The notes under the pieces were generated by a model. The model saw only the letters and a list, made by a program, of their open reading frames with translations. It did no database searches and had not been told where the DNA came from. The position numbers and the translations under genes are program-made. From positions 1 to 8,643 of the forward strand of contig JAJZSM010000054.1 in the NCBI GenBank assembly GCA_021849765.1: 8,643 nucleotides of DNA, written 5' to 3'. Below, piece after piece: positions 1-6,323 of this stretch (position 1 is its first letter; every line of letters begins with the position of its first letter). Origin of the DNA: Actinomycetes bacterium. Lineage in GTDB: Bacteria > Actinomycetota > Acidimicrobiia > Acidimicrobiales > RAAP-2.

Positions 1-467
1 TGCGGCACAAGAGCGAGGCAATGGGCGGGATCGTGGACGTGACCGGGCCGGGCGTCGTCGTGCGCGGACCGAGCCGGCTGCGCGGCTGTGACGTCTCGAC
101 CTTGCCCTACCCCGGGGTCGCGACCGACTACAAGCCGCTCATCACGACCATGCTCGCCGTGGCCGACGGGGTCTCGGTCGTGACCGAGAACCTCTTCGCG
201 GGGCGCTTTCGCTACGTCGACGAGCTGGTGCGGCTGGGCTCGAACATCACCACCGATGGCCACCACGCGATGATCCGCGGCGTCGACCACCTGGTCGGCA
301 CGACGGTGCGCGGCGCCGACATCCGCGCGGCCGCGGCACTCGTGCTCGCGGGCCTGGTCGCCGACGGCGCCACGACCGTCGAGGGGCTCGAGCACATCGA
401 GCGTGGCTACGACGACTTCGTCGGGCGACTCACCAGCCTCGGCGCACGGATCGAACGACTCCGGTGA
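1..467 (+). CDS. murA: UDP-N-acetylglucosamine 1-carboxyvinyltransferase (MurA), 3' part
   Basis: C-terminal third of MurA, the cytoplasmic enzyme that transfers enolpyruvate from PEP to UDP-GlcNAc in the first committed step of peptidoglycan synthesis. The gene is cut by the left window edge. The frame is open from base 3, and the ATG at 21 is internal, not a start. Numbering from that ATG, family hallmarks are the segment YPGVATDYKPL (about 30-40), whose TD matches the stretch carrying the catalytic Asp305 of the E. coli enzyme, then TENLFAGRFRYVDELVRLG (55-73), and DIRAAAALVLAG (100-111), which carries the conserved Arg397 equivalent. The ending HIERGYDDFVGRLTSLGARIERL is typical of MurA. 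The N-terminal half, with the PEP-binding Lys and Cys/Asp115 loop, lies outside the window. The stop overlaps the next start by 4 bp (GTGA), so meaB is probably cotranscribed. Identification is firm; completeness cannot be judged. Confidence 0.95.
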   Translation, partial: RHKSEAMGGIVDVTGPGVVVRGPSRLRGCDVSTLPYPGVATDYKPLITTMLAVADGVSVVTENLFAGRFRYVDELVRLGSNITTDGHHAMIRGVDHLVGTTVRGADIRAAAALVLAGLVADGATTVEGLEHIERGYDDFVGRLTSLGARIERLR

Positions 468-1426
468 TCTCGCGCGACCCCGACGAGCTGATCGCCGCGG
501 CGGCCACCGGGTCGCGCCCGGCCCTCGCCCGGCTCATCACCTTCGTGGAGTCCGGCGGCGCGAAGCAGCGCGCGACGGTCTCGCACGCCTACGCGACGCC
601 CGCGCCTTACGTCGTCGGGCTCACGGGCCCGCCGGGCGCGGGCAAGTCCACGCTCACCGACCAGCTGATCAAGACTGCGCTCGCGGCTGGGTCCTTTGAC
701 GGGACCCAGCCGTTCGACCAGGTCGGGGTGCTCTGCGTGGACCCGAGCTCGCCCTTCACCGGGGGCGCCATCCTGGGGGACCGCATCCGCATGCAGGACC
801 ACGCGACCAACGAGCACGTCTTCATCCGCTCGATGGCCACGCGTGGACACCTGGGTGGGCTCTCGCTCGCGGTGCCCGACGCGATTCGGGTCCTCGGCGC
901 CGCCGGGTTCTCGGTGGTCTTCGTCGAGACCGTCGGCGTCGGCCAGATGGAGGTCGACATCGCCTCGGCGGCCGACACCACCATCGTGGTGACCAACCCC
1001 GGCTGGGGCGACTCGATGCAGGCGAACAAGGCCGGGCTCCTCGAGGTCGCCGACATCTTCGTCATCAACAAGGCCGACCGCGCGGGGCTGCGCGAGACGC
1101 GTCGGGACCTCGAGCAGATGCTCGAGCTCGGCACGACCAAAGAGCCCCGGCCGCCCATCCTCGAGACGGTGGCGAGCAGCGGCGCGGGCGCCGAGGAACT
1201 CTGGCGCGCGATCATCGAGCACCGCCGACTCGTCACGGGCACCCAGCAGGACCGCCACCGCGAGACTCAGGCCCGCGCCGAGCTGGACCGGGTGCTCTCG
1301 GTGATGCTGCGCGCGCGAATCGGCGAGCTGGCCGAGGGCGCGGCCTACGCCGAGCAGATCGCGGACTTGATCGCCGGGCAGACCGATCCCTACCGCGCGG
1401 CCGAGGCGTTACTGTCAGAGACGTGA
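464..1426 (+). CDS. meaB: MeaB/ArgK-family GTPase, chaperone of a B12-dependent acyl-CoA mutase
   Basis: A 320-residue G3E-type GTPase. Family members (MeaB, human MMAA) gate cobalamin loading and protect methylmalonyl-CoA mutase from inactivation in the cytoplasm. Visible motifs in order: Walker A GPPGAGKST (55-63), CVDPSSPFTGGAILGDRIRM (91-110, Mg/switch region), ETVGVGQ (155-161, Walker B/switch), NKAD (202-205, guanine specificity), and the typical TDPYRAAEALL ending. Length fits the family. It starts with GTG inside the murA stop (GTGA overlap) and ends the same way into the next gene, which implies translational coupling. Compared with Methylobacterium MeaB as I remember it, the loop between the first helix and the DPSS strand has a short insertion (about 77-85), and this insertion is encoded by an 11-bp perfect inverted repeat. 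No mutase gene is in the window, so the partner (methylmalonyl-, ethylmalonyl- or isobutyryl-CoA mutase) is unknown. Confidence 0.93.
   Translation: MISRDPDELIAAAATGSRPALARLITFVESGGAKQRATVSHAYATPAPYVVGLTGPPGAGKSTLTDQLIKTALAAGSFDGTQPFDQVGVLCVDPSSPFTGGAILGDRIRMQDHATNEHVFIRSMATRGHLGGLSLAVPDAIRVLGAAGFSVVFVETVGVGQMEVDIASAADTTIVVTNPGWGDSMQANKAGLLEVADIFVINKADRAGLRETRRDLEQMLELGTTKEPRPPILETVASSGAGAEELWRAIIEHRRLVTGTQQDRHRETQARAELDRVLSVMLRARIGELAEGAAYAEQIADLIAGQTDPYRAAEALLSET
684..712 (+). repeat. Intragenic 11-bp inverted repeat in meaB
   Basis: Bases 684-694 and 702-712 are perfect reverse complements (left arm CGGCTGGGTCC) around a 7-base loop. The repeat encodes the poorly conserved loop AAGSFDGTQPF of MeaB. 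It could fold in mRNA, but no T-tract follows, so it is not a classical terminator. Confidence 0.6.
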
Positions 1427-1875
1427 TCGCCGCGTCAGTCGCCTTTGACCTGTTGTTCCTGGTCCACATCGTCGCGGCCCTGGCGACCATCACGGTGGTG
1501 GTGGTGATGCGAGCTGGGGCGTCGGCCGTCGCCGGGGGTGCCGACTCGGTGGTCCAGCGGCGCCGGTTCCCCGCCCACAGCAACTGGGCCGCGCGCGTCG
1601 TGCACCTCGTGGTTCTAAGTGGCCTTGCGCTGACGGCGACGGGCGGCAGTGCCGACTCGCTGCGCCGACCCTTCGTGCTCGTGGGCCTGCTCTGCTACCT
1701 GGCCATCGCCGGGCACCTCGAAGCGCGCACGCTGCCCCTGGAACGCAAGGTGGCCGACGAGATCGCCCGCAGCGGCGTGGCCGAGGCCGCGATGGGCCGC
1801 CAGCTCACGCGCTCGATCGACGTCATCGGGACCCTGCTCGCGGTGGCCCTGGTGGCGATGATCGTCCAGTTCTAG
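1423..1875 (+). CDS. Small integral membrane protein with four predicted helices, function unknown
   Basis: I do not recognise this 150-residue protein securely. Four hydrophobic segments are visible: about 5-28, 57-75, 83-98 and 131-149. A basic loop (QRRRFPAHSNWAAR, 45-58) separates the first two, and a charged amphipathic stretch (100-128) precedes the last. Single histidines sit in or next to helices 1 (H15), 2 (H61) and 3 (H98). The topology recalls small DUF2269-like inner-membrane proteins, but that is a resemblance only. The GTG start overlaps the meaB stop by 4 bp (GTGA), so it is very likely expressed with murA and meaB. The shared operon does not by itself link it to cobalamin or cell-wall metabolism. 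It converges on cysN, with only 7 bp between the two stop codons. Confidence 0.7.
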   Translation: MIAASVAFDLLFLVHIVAALATITVVVVMRAGASAVAGGADSVVQRRRFPAHSNWAARVVHLVVLSGLALTATGGSADSLRRPFVLVGLLCYLAIAGHLEARTLPLERKVADEIARSGVAEAAMGRQLTRSIDVIGTLLAVALVAMIVQF

Positions 1876-1882
1876 CGGCGCC

Positions 1883-3139
1883 CTAGAGGAAGGTCGCGCG
1901 CCCCACCATGCCCGCGGCGACCGTGGCGTTGGTGACCTCGTCGATCAGCACGAAGCTTCCCGTCACGCGGTTGTCGCGGTAGTCGTCGACCACCAGCGGG
2001 TCGGCCGTCTGGAGGTGGACCAGTCCGATGTCGTTCGTGCGCAACTCGTCGCCCTCGTCGACCGAGAGCGTCGCGACGTCCACGACGCCGTCGAGGCCCA
2101 CGATGCGCGCCGGGGTGACCCGGGTCGTGTGCTTGAGGCGCAGCCTCGAGCCCGTGGTGAGCGGCCGCTCGCCGAACCAGCAGACGGTCGCGGCGATCTC
2201 GCGCGTGACCCGCGGCAGCGGCGCGCCGGCGAGCAGATCGCCGCGCCCGGCGTCGGTCTCGTCGCCGAGTGCCACGTCGATCGAGAGCCCGACCGGCGCA
2301 TCGGCCCCGGGGCCGTTGTGCAGCGTGTTGAGCGCCGAGATCGTGGTCTCGATGCCCGCGGGCAGCAGCGTCACGAGGTCGCCCTCGTGCAGGGCGTCGC
2401 CATTGACCATGCCGGCGTAGGTGCGACCGCCGCCGGGCTGGCGCAGGACCCACTGGATCGGCAGGCGGGCGCCGTTTGACGCGTTGGACCAGGCGCCGGC
2501 GTCACTCGTTTCGAGCGCCTCGAGCACGGTCGGCCCGGCGTACCAGGGGGTGTGGTCCGAGGCGTCCACGACGTTGTCGCCGAGTAGCGCCGAGGTGGGC
2601 ACGCAGGTGATCGCGTCAAAGCCCAGCTCGCCGGCCACGGTCTCGACCTCGTCGACGACGCTCTGGAAGGCGGCTGGCGACCAGTGCACCGCGTCCATCT
2701 TGTTGACCGCGACCACCAGCCCGCGCACGCCCAGCAGCGCCGCGATGCACAGGTGGCGCCGGGTCTGCTCCTTGAGCCCGTGCGCGACGTCCACCACGAC
2801 GAGCGCGAGGTCGGCCGTGGAGGCGCCCGTGGCCATGTTGCGGGTGTACTGCACGTGGCCGGGGCAGTCGGCGATGATGAACTTGCGCCGGGGGGTGGAC
2901 GCGTAGCGGTAGGCGACGTCGATGGTGATGCCCTGCTCGCGTTCGGCGCGCAGGCCGTCGGTCACGAAGCTCAGGTCGAGGTCGCCGACGCCGCGGCGCT
3001 CGGAGGCGTTGACCACGGCGTCGAGCTGGTCGTCGAAGAGCTGGCGGGTGTCCACCAGGAGTCGGCCGATGAGCGTCGACTTGCCGTCGTCGACGGACCC
3101 GACGGTCGCGAGGCGCAAGATGTCAGTCGTGAGGTCCAC
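1883..3139 (-). CDS. cysN: Sulfate adenylyltransferase subunit 1 (CysN), GTPase subunit of ATP sulfurylase
   Basis: GTPase subunit of the bacterial CysDN ATP sulfurylase, which couples GTP hydrolysis to formation of adenosine 5'-phosphosulfate from sulfate and ATP. The 418-residue EF-Tu-like protein shows GSVDDGKST (14-22, P-loop), the switch I segment GITIDVAYR (70-78), DCPGHVQYTRNM (91-102, Walker B/switch II) and NKMD (146-149, guanine specificity), followed by two beta-barrel domains. It ends soon after the second barrel, so there is no fused CysC (APS kinase) domain as in some CysNC proteins. It starts with GTG directly after the cysD TAA, with no gap. A GAGGG sequence near the end of cysD, about a dozen bases upstream, can serve as ribosome-binding site, so the pair is surely cotranscribed and probably coupled. 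Confidence 0.95.
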   Translation of the reverse strand: MDLTTDILRLATVGSVDDGKSTLIGRLLVDTRQLFDDQLDAVVNASERRGVGDLDLSFVTDGLRAEREQGITIDVAYRYASTPRRKFIIADCPGHVQYTRNMATGASTADLALVVVDVAHGLKEQTRRHLCIAALLGVRGLVVAVNKMDAVHWSPAAFQSVVDEVETVAGELGFDAITCVPTSALLGDNVVDASDHTPWYAGPTVLEALETSDAGAWSNASNGARLPIQWVLRQPGGGRTYAGMVNGDALHEGDLVTLLPAGIETTISALNTLHNGPGADAPVGLSIDVALGDETDAGRGDLLAGAPLPRVTREIAATVCWFGERPLTTGSRLRLKHTTRVTPARIVGLDGVVDVATLSVDEGDELRTNDIGLVHLQTADPLVVDDYRDNRVTGSFVLIDEVTNATVAAGMVGRATFL

Positions 3140-4063
3140 TTAGAAGTAACCCTCGCGCTTGCGGTCTTCCATGGCGGTCTCGGAGAAACGGTCGTCGGCG
3201 CGGGTCGCACCGCGCTCGGAGACGTTCGCGGTCGCCACCTCGCGCACGATCGCCTCGACGGTCACCGCGTCGGACTCCACCGCGCCGGTGCAGGTCGCGT
3301 CGCCGACGGTGCGGTAGCGCACGAGGCGCCGCTCGACGCGCTCGCCGGGTCGGGGCTCGATGAACTCGTTGACGGCGAGCCACATGGCGTCGCGGCGCAC
3401 CACGTCGCGCTCGTGGGCGAAGTAGATCGGCGGCAGGGCGACGTTCTCGCGTTCGATGTACTGCCAGATGTCCAGCTCGGTCCAGTCCGACAGGGGAAAG
3501 GCCCGCAGGTGCTCGCCGGCGTTCACCCGGCCCTGGTAGAGCTGCCACAGCTCGGGACGCTGCTGACGCGGGTCCCACTGGCCGAACGCGTCGCGAAACG
3601 AGAGGATCCGCTCTTTGGCGCGGGCCTTGTCCTCGTCGCGCCGCGCGCCGCCGAAGGCGGCGTCGAAGCCGTGCTCGACGATGGCGTCGAGCAGTGCGAC
3701 GGTCTGGAGTCGGTTGCGCGCGCCGTGGGGGCCGGGATCGGCCACCCGGCCGCGGTCGATCGCCTCCTGGACGCTCGCGATCACCAGGCGGGCGTTCAGC
3801 CTGGCGACGGTCTGGTCGCGAAACGCGAGGACCTCGGGGAAGTTCTGGCCCGTGTCGACGTGCATGACCGGAAAGGGCAGTCGGCCCGGCGCGAAGGCCT
3901 TGACCGCCAGGTGCAACAGCACCGCCGAGTCCTTCCCGCCTGAGAAGAGCAGTACGGGGCGCTCGCACTCGGCGGCCACCTCGCGCAGAATGTAGACGGC
4001 GTGGGACTCGAGGAGCGAGAGATGATCAGCAGTCGTCTGGGGGCGCGTTGATGTCAAGGTCAT
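3140..4063 (-). CDS. cysD: Sulfate adenylyltransferase subunit 2 (CysD), catalytic subunit of ATP sulfurylase
   Basis: Catalytic subunit of ATP sulfurylase, of the PP-loop (N-type ATP pyrophosphatase) fold. It activates sulfate with ATP and partners with CysN. With the start chosen here it has 307 residues, close to the roughly 300 usual for the family. Motifs: SGGKDS (41-46, PP-loop), HVDTGQNFPE (68-77), GGARRDEDKARAKERILSFR (138-157), PLSDWTELDIWQYI (190-203) and the conserved C-terminal KREGYF. The ATG at 4063 is preferred because GAGGA lies about 9 bases upstream and homology begins right after it. The open frame runs on to 4336, but that extension is antisense to cysH and has no family resemblance. 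The gene diverges from cysH and abuts cysN exactly, so the two divergent transcripts share one short regulatory gap. Confidence 0.95.
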   Translation of the reverse strand: MTLTSTRPQTTADHLSLLESHAVYILREVAAECERPVLLFSGGKDSAVLLHLAVKAFAPGRLPFPVMHVDTGQNFPEVLAFRDQTVARLNARLVIASVQEAIDRGRVADPGPHGARNRLQTVALLDAIVEHGFDAAFGGARRDEDKARAKERILSFRDAFGQWDPRQQRPELWQLYQGRVNAGEHLRAFPLSDWTELDIWQYIERENVALPPIYFAHERDVVRRDAMWLAVNEFIEPRPGERVERRLVRYRTVGDATCTGAVESDAVTVEAIVREVATANVSERGATRADDRFSETAMEDRKREGYF

Positions 4064-4126
4064 GGTTCCGTTCCTCGAATAGTCTACAATATCACTAGGA
4101 AATATTAAACTTTTCGAGGTCTTTTC
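4064..4126. promoter_or_regulatory. Divergent cysDN / cysH promoter region with a candidate operator
   Basis: This 63-bp gap must hold both promoters and is strikingly AT-rich for this genome. Both ribosome-binding sites lie in it as mirror copies: CCTCGAA (4073-4079, serving cysD on the minus strand) and TTCGAGG (4113-4119, serving cysH). Between them is an imperfect palindrome, 4088-4106, with arms AATAT and ATATT plus a C/G pair near the centre. TACAAT (4085-4090) resembles a plus-strand -10 box, but I see no good -35. A shared repressor or activator of sulfur assimilation, for example an Rrf2-type regulator, would be expected to bind here. The regulator is inferred, not seen. Confidence 0.5.
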
Positions 4127-4795
4127 ATGATGATACCCAGTCAGCCCGCGATTCCGGACCTGGCGGCGCTCAACGCGCGCTTCGAGACGGCCGATCCGAG
4201 CGAGGTCCTGGGGTGGGCCTTCGACGAGCTGGGCGACGTCGTGGTGGCGTGCTCGTTCGAGGACCTGGTGCTCGTACACCTCGTGCACGAGCGCTGGCCC
4301 CAGGCCGAGTTCGTCTTCTTGGACACCGGCGGCCACTTCCCCGAGACCCTCGAGTTCGTCGAGCGGATCGAGCGCGAGTGGGCCCTGCGGATCACCCGCC
4401 CCGAGCTGGGCGCCGACGCGGCGGCGTGGCCCTGTGGCACCGCGCAGTGCTGCGCGCTACGAAAGGTTGAGCCCCTGGCGCGAACGCTCGCCGGGCGCGC
4501 CGGCTGGGTGACCGCGTTGAAGCGCGTCGACGCGCCGACGCGCGCCACGACGCCCGTGGTCTCGATGGACGAGAAGTTCGGCCTCGTCAAGGTGAACCCC
4601 CTCGCGACGTGGACCGACGACGACATCGCGTACTACATCGGCCAGCACGGACTCGCCTCGCATCCGCTCTGGGCGCAGGGCTACGCCTCGATCGGCTGTG
4701 CCGCGGTGACGACCAAGCCCCTCGACCCGGGCGACCGTCGCAGCGGACGATGGGCCGGCGGCGACAAAGTCGAATGCGGACTGCACGAGGGATAA
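4127..4795 (+). CDS. cysH: Phosphoadenylyl/adenylyl-sulfate reductase (CysH) with an altered Fe-S cysteine motif
   Basis: Thioredoxin-dependent reductase that converts APS or PAPS to sulfite in assimilatory sulfate reduction. The 222-residue protein has the PP-loop fold: CSFEDLVLVHLV (42-53), FLDTGGHFPETLEFVERI (64-81), the arginine-rich loop KRVDAPTRA (132-140), NPLATWTDDDIAYYI (157-171), and the C-terminal ECGLH with catalytic Cys217. The cysteine pair CC at 108-109, followed by ALRKVEPL, is the signature of 4Fe-4S-containing APS-type reductases. The second pair, normally CxxC in a GCxPCT context, reads G-C191-A-A-V194-T: the last ligand is valine. C103 is an additional nearby cysteine. Two in-frame ATGs (4127, 4130) follow GAGG at 7 or 10 bases, and either could be used. 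Substrate preference (APS or PAPS) is left open by the altered motif. No cysC is in the window. Confidence 0.92.
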   Translation: MMIPSQPAIPDLAALNARFETADPSEVLGWAFDELGDVVVACSFEDLVLVHLVHERWPQAEFVFLDTGGHFPETLEFVERIEREWALRITRPELGADAAAWPCGTAQCCALRKVEPLARTLAGRAGWVTALKRVDAPTRATTPVVSMDEKFGLVKVNPLATWTDDDIAYYIGQHGLASHPLWAQGYASIGCAAVTTKPLDPGDRRSGRWAGGDKVECGLHEG

Positions 4796-4869
4796 CATCC
4801 ACCAATTTCACGTGATGGCCTTGTACATTTAACGGCAATGTCGAGTGAGATCCAGCACATGCGAGCCGG

Positions 4870-5727
4870 ATGCTACTGATCATCCTGCTGCTGCTCTGGG
4901 GAGCGTTCCTCGTTCCCATGATGGTGCGGCGGATCCGCGACTACCGAAACGATCGGTCGATCGAGCACTTCCACGAGGAGCACGACGTCATCGGGCGCCG
5001 AGCGGTCGTCGAGCCGGTGCACCGCCTCGACGAGTACGACGGCATGGGCACCTACGAGCCCGAGTACCACGAGCCCGAGTACCACGAGGCGCCACGGCGT
5101 CCGCATCTCACGGTCGTTCACGAGGGCGACACGTACCAGTCACTCGAGTCACGCAGTTCGTGGGATGAGTGGAGCAACGACTACGAGTTCGATGAGCCGC
5201 ACGCGCCTCGTCGCTCGACCTACGAGGCGCCGGCTGCGCGTCCGGCGACCAACCACTACGCGGCGGCCTACGCGGCGACCCCGCGCGAACAAACGCGTGT
5301 GGCCGCGCCCGTGAGTCGCGCGCGCTCGATGCGCGCGCGTCGGCGGGTCATGTTCATGCGCCTGGTCCTGACGGCGCTGACGCTCAGCGTCATCGGTTTA
5401 TTCAATGGCTTCGCGCTGGCCTGGGACCTCGCGATCGTCGCGTGGATCGGCGTGGTGGGATTCATCGCCCTGGCGTTCTACGCCGTGGGCCAGGGCTACC
5501 TGCACGAGTCGTCGCTCGGACTGAGCTCGCTGAGCCGCCGACCCGCGGCGCCAGTCGAACCACTCGCCGCGCGCCGGGCGCGCTCCCCGCGCCGCACCGA
5601 GCCCGTCTATGACGAGTACGAGGAGTACGACGAGTTTGCCGAGTTCACCCAGTTCGACCCGCGCACGGGTGCGCGGGTGAGCGGCCAGTGGCGCGACGAG
5701 CAATCCGACCGTTACGCGTTGGGCTAA
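4870..5727 (+). CDS. SepX/GlpR-like actinobacterial membrane protein, probable cell-division factor
   Basis: A 285-residue membrane protein. An N-terminal helix (1-18, WGAFLVPMMVRR) is followed by RSIEHFHEEHDVIGRR, the same layout as the actinobacterial SepX/GlpR group (helix, LVP, arginines, an RS-x-x-x-F motif), whose characterised members take part in septation and, in corynebacteria, bind a gephyrin-like protein. Then come a long acidic, probably disordered linker with two EYHE units (65-73), a basic stretch (MRARRR, 154-159), a hydrophobic hairpin (about 162-182 and 186-207), and an acidic aromatic tail (YDEYEEYDEFAEF, 247-259). The assignment is by remembered pattern, so I leave the symbol empty. 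ATG 4870 is the only plausible start in frame after the stop at 4846; its ribosome-binding site is weak. The 74-bp gap after cysH holds a TCACGTGA palindrome (4808-4815). The tRNA-Ala gene follows after 15 bp and may share the transcript. Confidence 0.6.
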   Translation: MLLIILLLLWGAFLVPMMVRRIRDYRNDRSIEHFHEEHDVIGRRAVVEPVHRLDEYDGMGTYEPEYHEPEYHEAPRRPHLTVVHEGDTYQSLESRSSWDEWSNDYEFDEPHAPRRSTYEAPAARPATNHYAAAYAATPREQTRVAAPVSRARSMRARRRVMFMRLVLTALTLSVIGLFNGFALAWDLAIVAWIGVVGFIALAFYAVGQGYLHESSLGLSSLSRRPAAPVEPLAARRARSPRRTEPVYDEYEEYDEFAEFTQFDPRTGARVSGQWRDEQSDRYALG

Positions 5728-5742
5728 ACTGAAGTTTCCCTC

Positions 5743-5815
5743 GGGGGTGTAGCTCAATTGGTAGAGCGCTACGTTCGCAATGTAGAGGCAGTGGGTTCGA
5801 ATCCCATCACCTCCA
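5743..5815 (+). tRNA. tRNA-Ala (anticodon CGC)
   Basis: A complete cloverleaf can be drawn. The acceptor GGGGGTG (5743-5749) pairs with CACCTCC (5808-5814), with G3-U70 as the single wobble, which is the alanine identity element. The D arm is GCTC/GAGC (5752-5755, 5764-5767) and the anticodon stem CTACG/TGTAG. Loop TTCGCAA places anticodon CGC at 5776-5778 (codon GCG). The variable loop has 5 bases, and the T arm is GTGGG/CCCAT with loop TTCGAAT. The discriminator is A5815, and CCA is not encoded. The 3' half overlaps the recombinase remnant on the other strand and is the likely integration target. Confidence 0.96.
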
Positions 5816-6323
5816 CCGACCGGGACGGTGCGCGAACCGCATCGCCCGCCATGGCGTCACCAGCCAGTGGCACGCGAAAGACGGGCTGAATAGCGTGGCG
5901 ACTATCCACTCGAATTTCGTGGATGAGGGCCTGCAAGAGCGATTTGACCACGGCTGGTGAGCCTTCGGCGACGGCTTCGTTCACCCGGTCGCGCAGTGTT
6001 GCGAGTTCCTCTGGCGACGCGCACGTGATGTCGGCCTGATCCATCTCCTCGTTCAGTTCTTCGCGGCGGGATCGAAGAAGCGATGGATCACCGGGGGCCT
6101 TGTTGCTTATGTCTTGGGTGCCATATTCGGATTGGCAGCAGTGATTGCAGCAGTCGCATGAGGACCGTCTCCCGTCCGTGAACGTCACGGCTTCCGGAGT
6201 GATTGCGTTTCGGGCTCGAACTCCTTCCGTGACGTAAGCGACAAAGTGCCGAGTTTGCCCCCTGCTCGCGTGTTCAGACTGAATCCATTTCTTAGAGCAT
6301 GGACATTGACGAGGCTGCGGCAC
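5769..6323 (-). pseudogene. C-terminal remnant of a large serine recombinase (integrase), overlapping tRNA-Ala
   Basis: The frame can be read from a GTG at 6323, but only its second half looks like a known protein. About 6083-5867 encodes LRSRREELNEEM, a SPEELATLRDRV helix, then SLLQALIHEIRVD and IQPVFRVP, the C-terminal coiled-coil end of actinobacterial large serine recombinases. The catalytic N-terminal resolvase domain, the recombinase domain and the zinc ribbon are all absent, so the protein cannot recombine DNA. Family members are usually 450 residues or longer. The last 14 codons lie inside the tRNA gene on its opposite strand (giving MGFEPTAS) and stop in the anticodon stem. Residues 1-75 (6323-6099) show no family resemblance; their cysteine cluster CDCCNHCC comes from a short DNA repeat. 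The GTG lies within the arm of a strong hairpin, so it is not a credible start. Probably a fossil of the enzyme that inserted the neighbouring island. Confidence 0.75.

Noticed and set aside
407..1258. Long minus-strand frame opposite meaB
   Set aside because: Arg/Ala/Gly-rich shadow translation of a gene whose G-protein motifs are unmistakable on the plus strand.
1871..1887. Small palindrome TCTAG...CTAGA spanning both convergent stop codons, considered as a shared terminator
   Set aside because: The arms are only 5 bp with no T-tract, and the symmetry largely comes from the two facing TAG stops.
2684..3943. Open frame of 419 codons on the plus strand antisense to cysN and cysD
   Set aside because: It is a high-GC shadow: the opposite strand has clear CysN and CysD motifs throughout, and this translation has no recognisable domain.
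4064..4336. N-terminal extension of cysD up to 4336
   Set aside because: It is antisense to the start of cysH and has no CysD similarity; the ATG at 4063 has its own ribosome-binding site.
6128..6160. Cysteine cluster CDCCNHCC considered as a zinc ribbon of the recombinase
   Set aside because: The spacing fits no zinc-ribbon pattern I know, and the residues arise from a short GCAGCAGT direct repeat in a segment without family resemblance.
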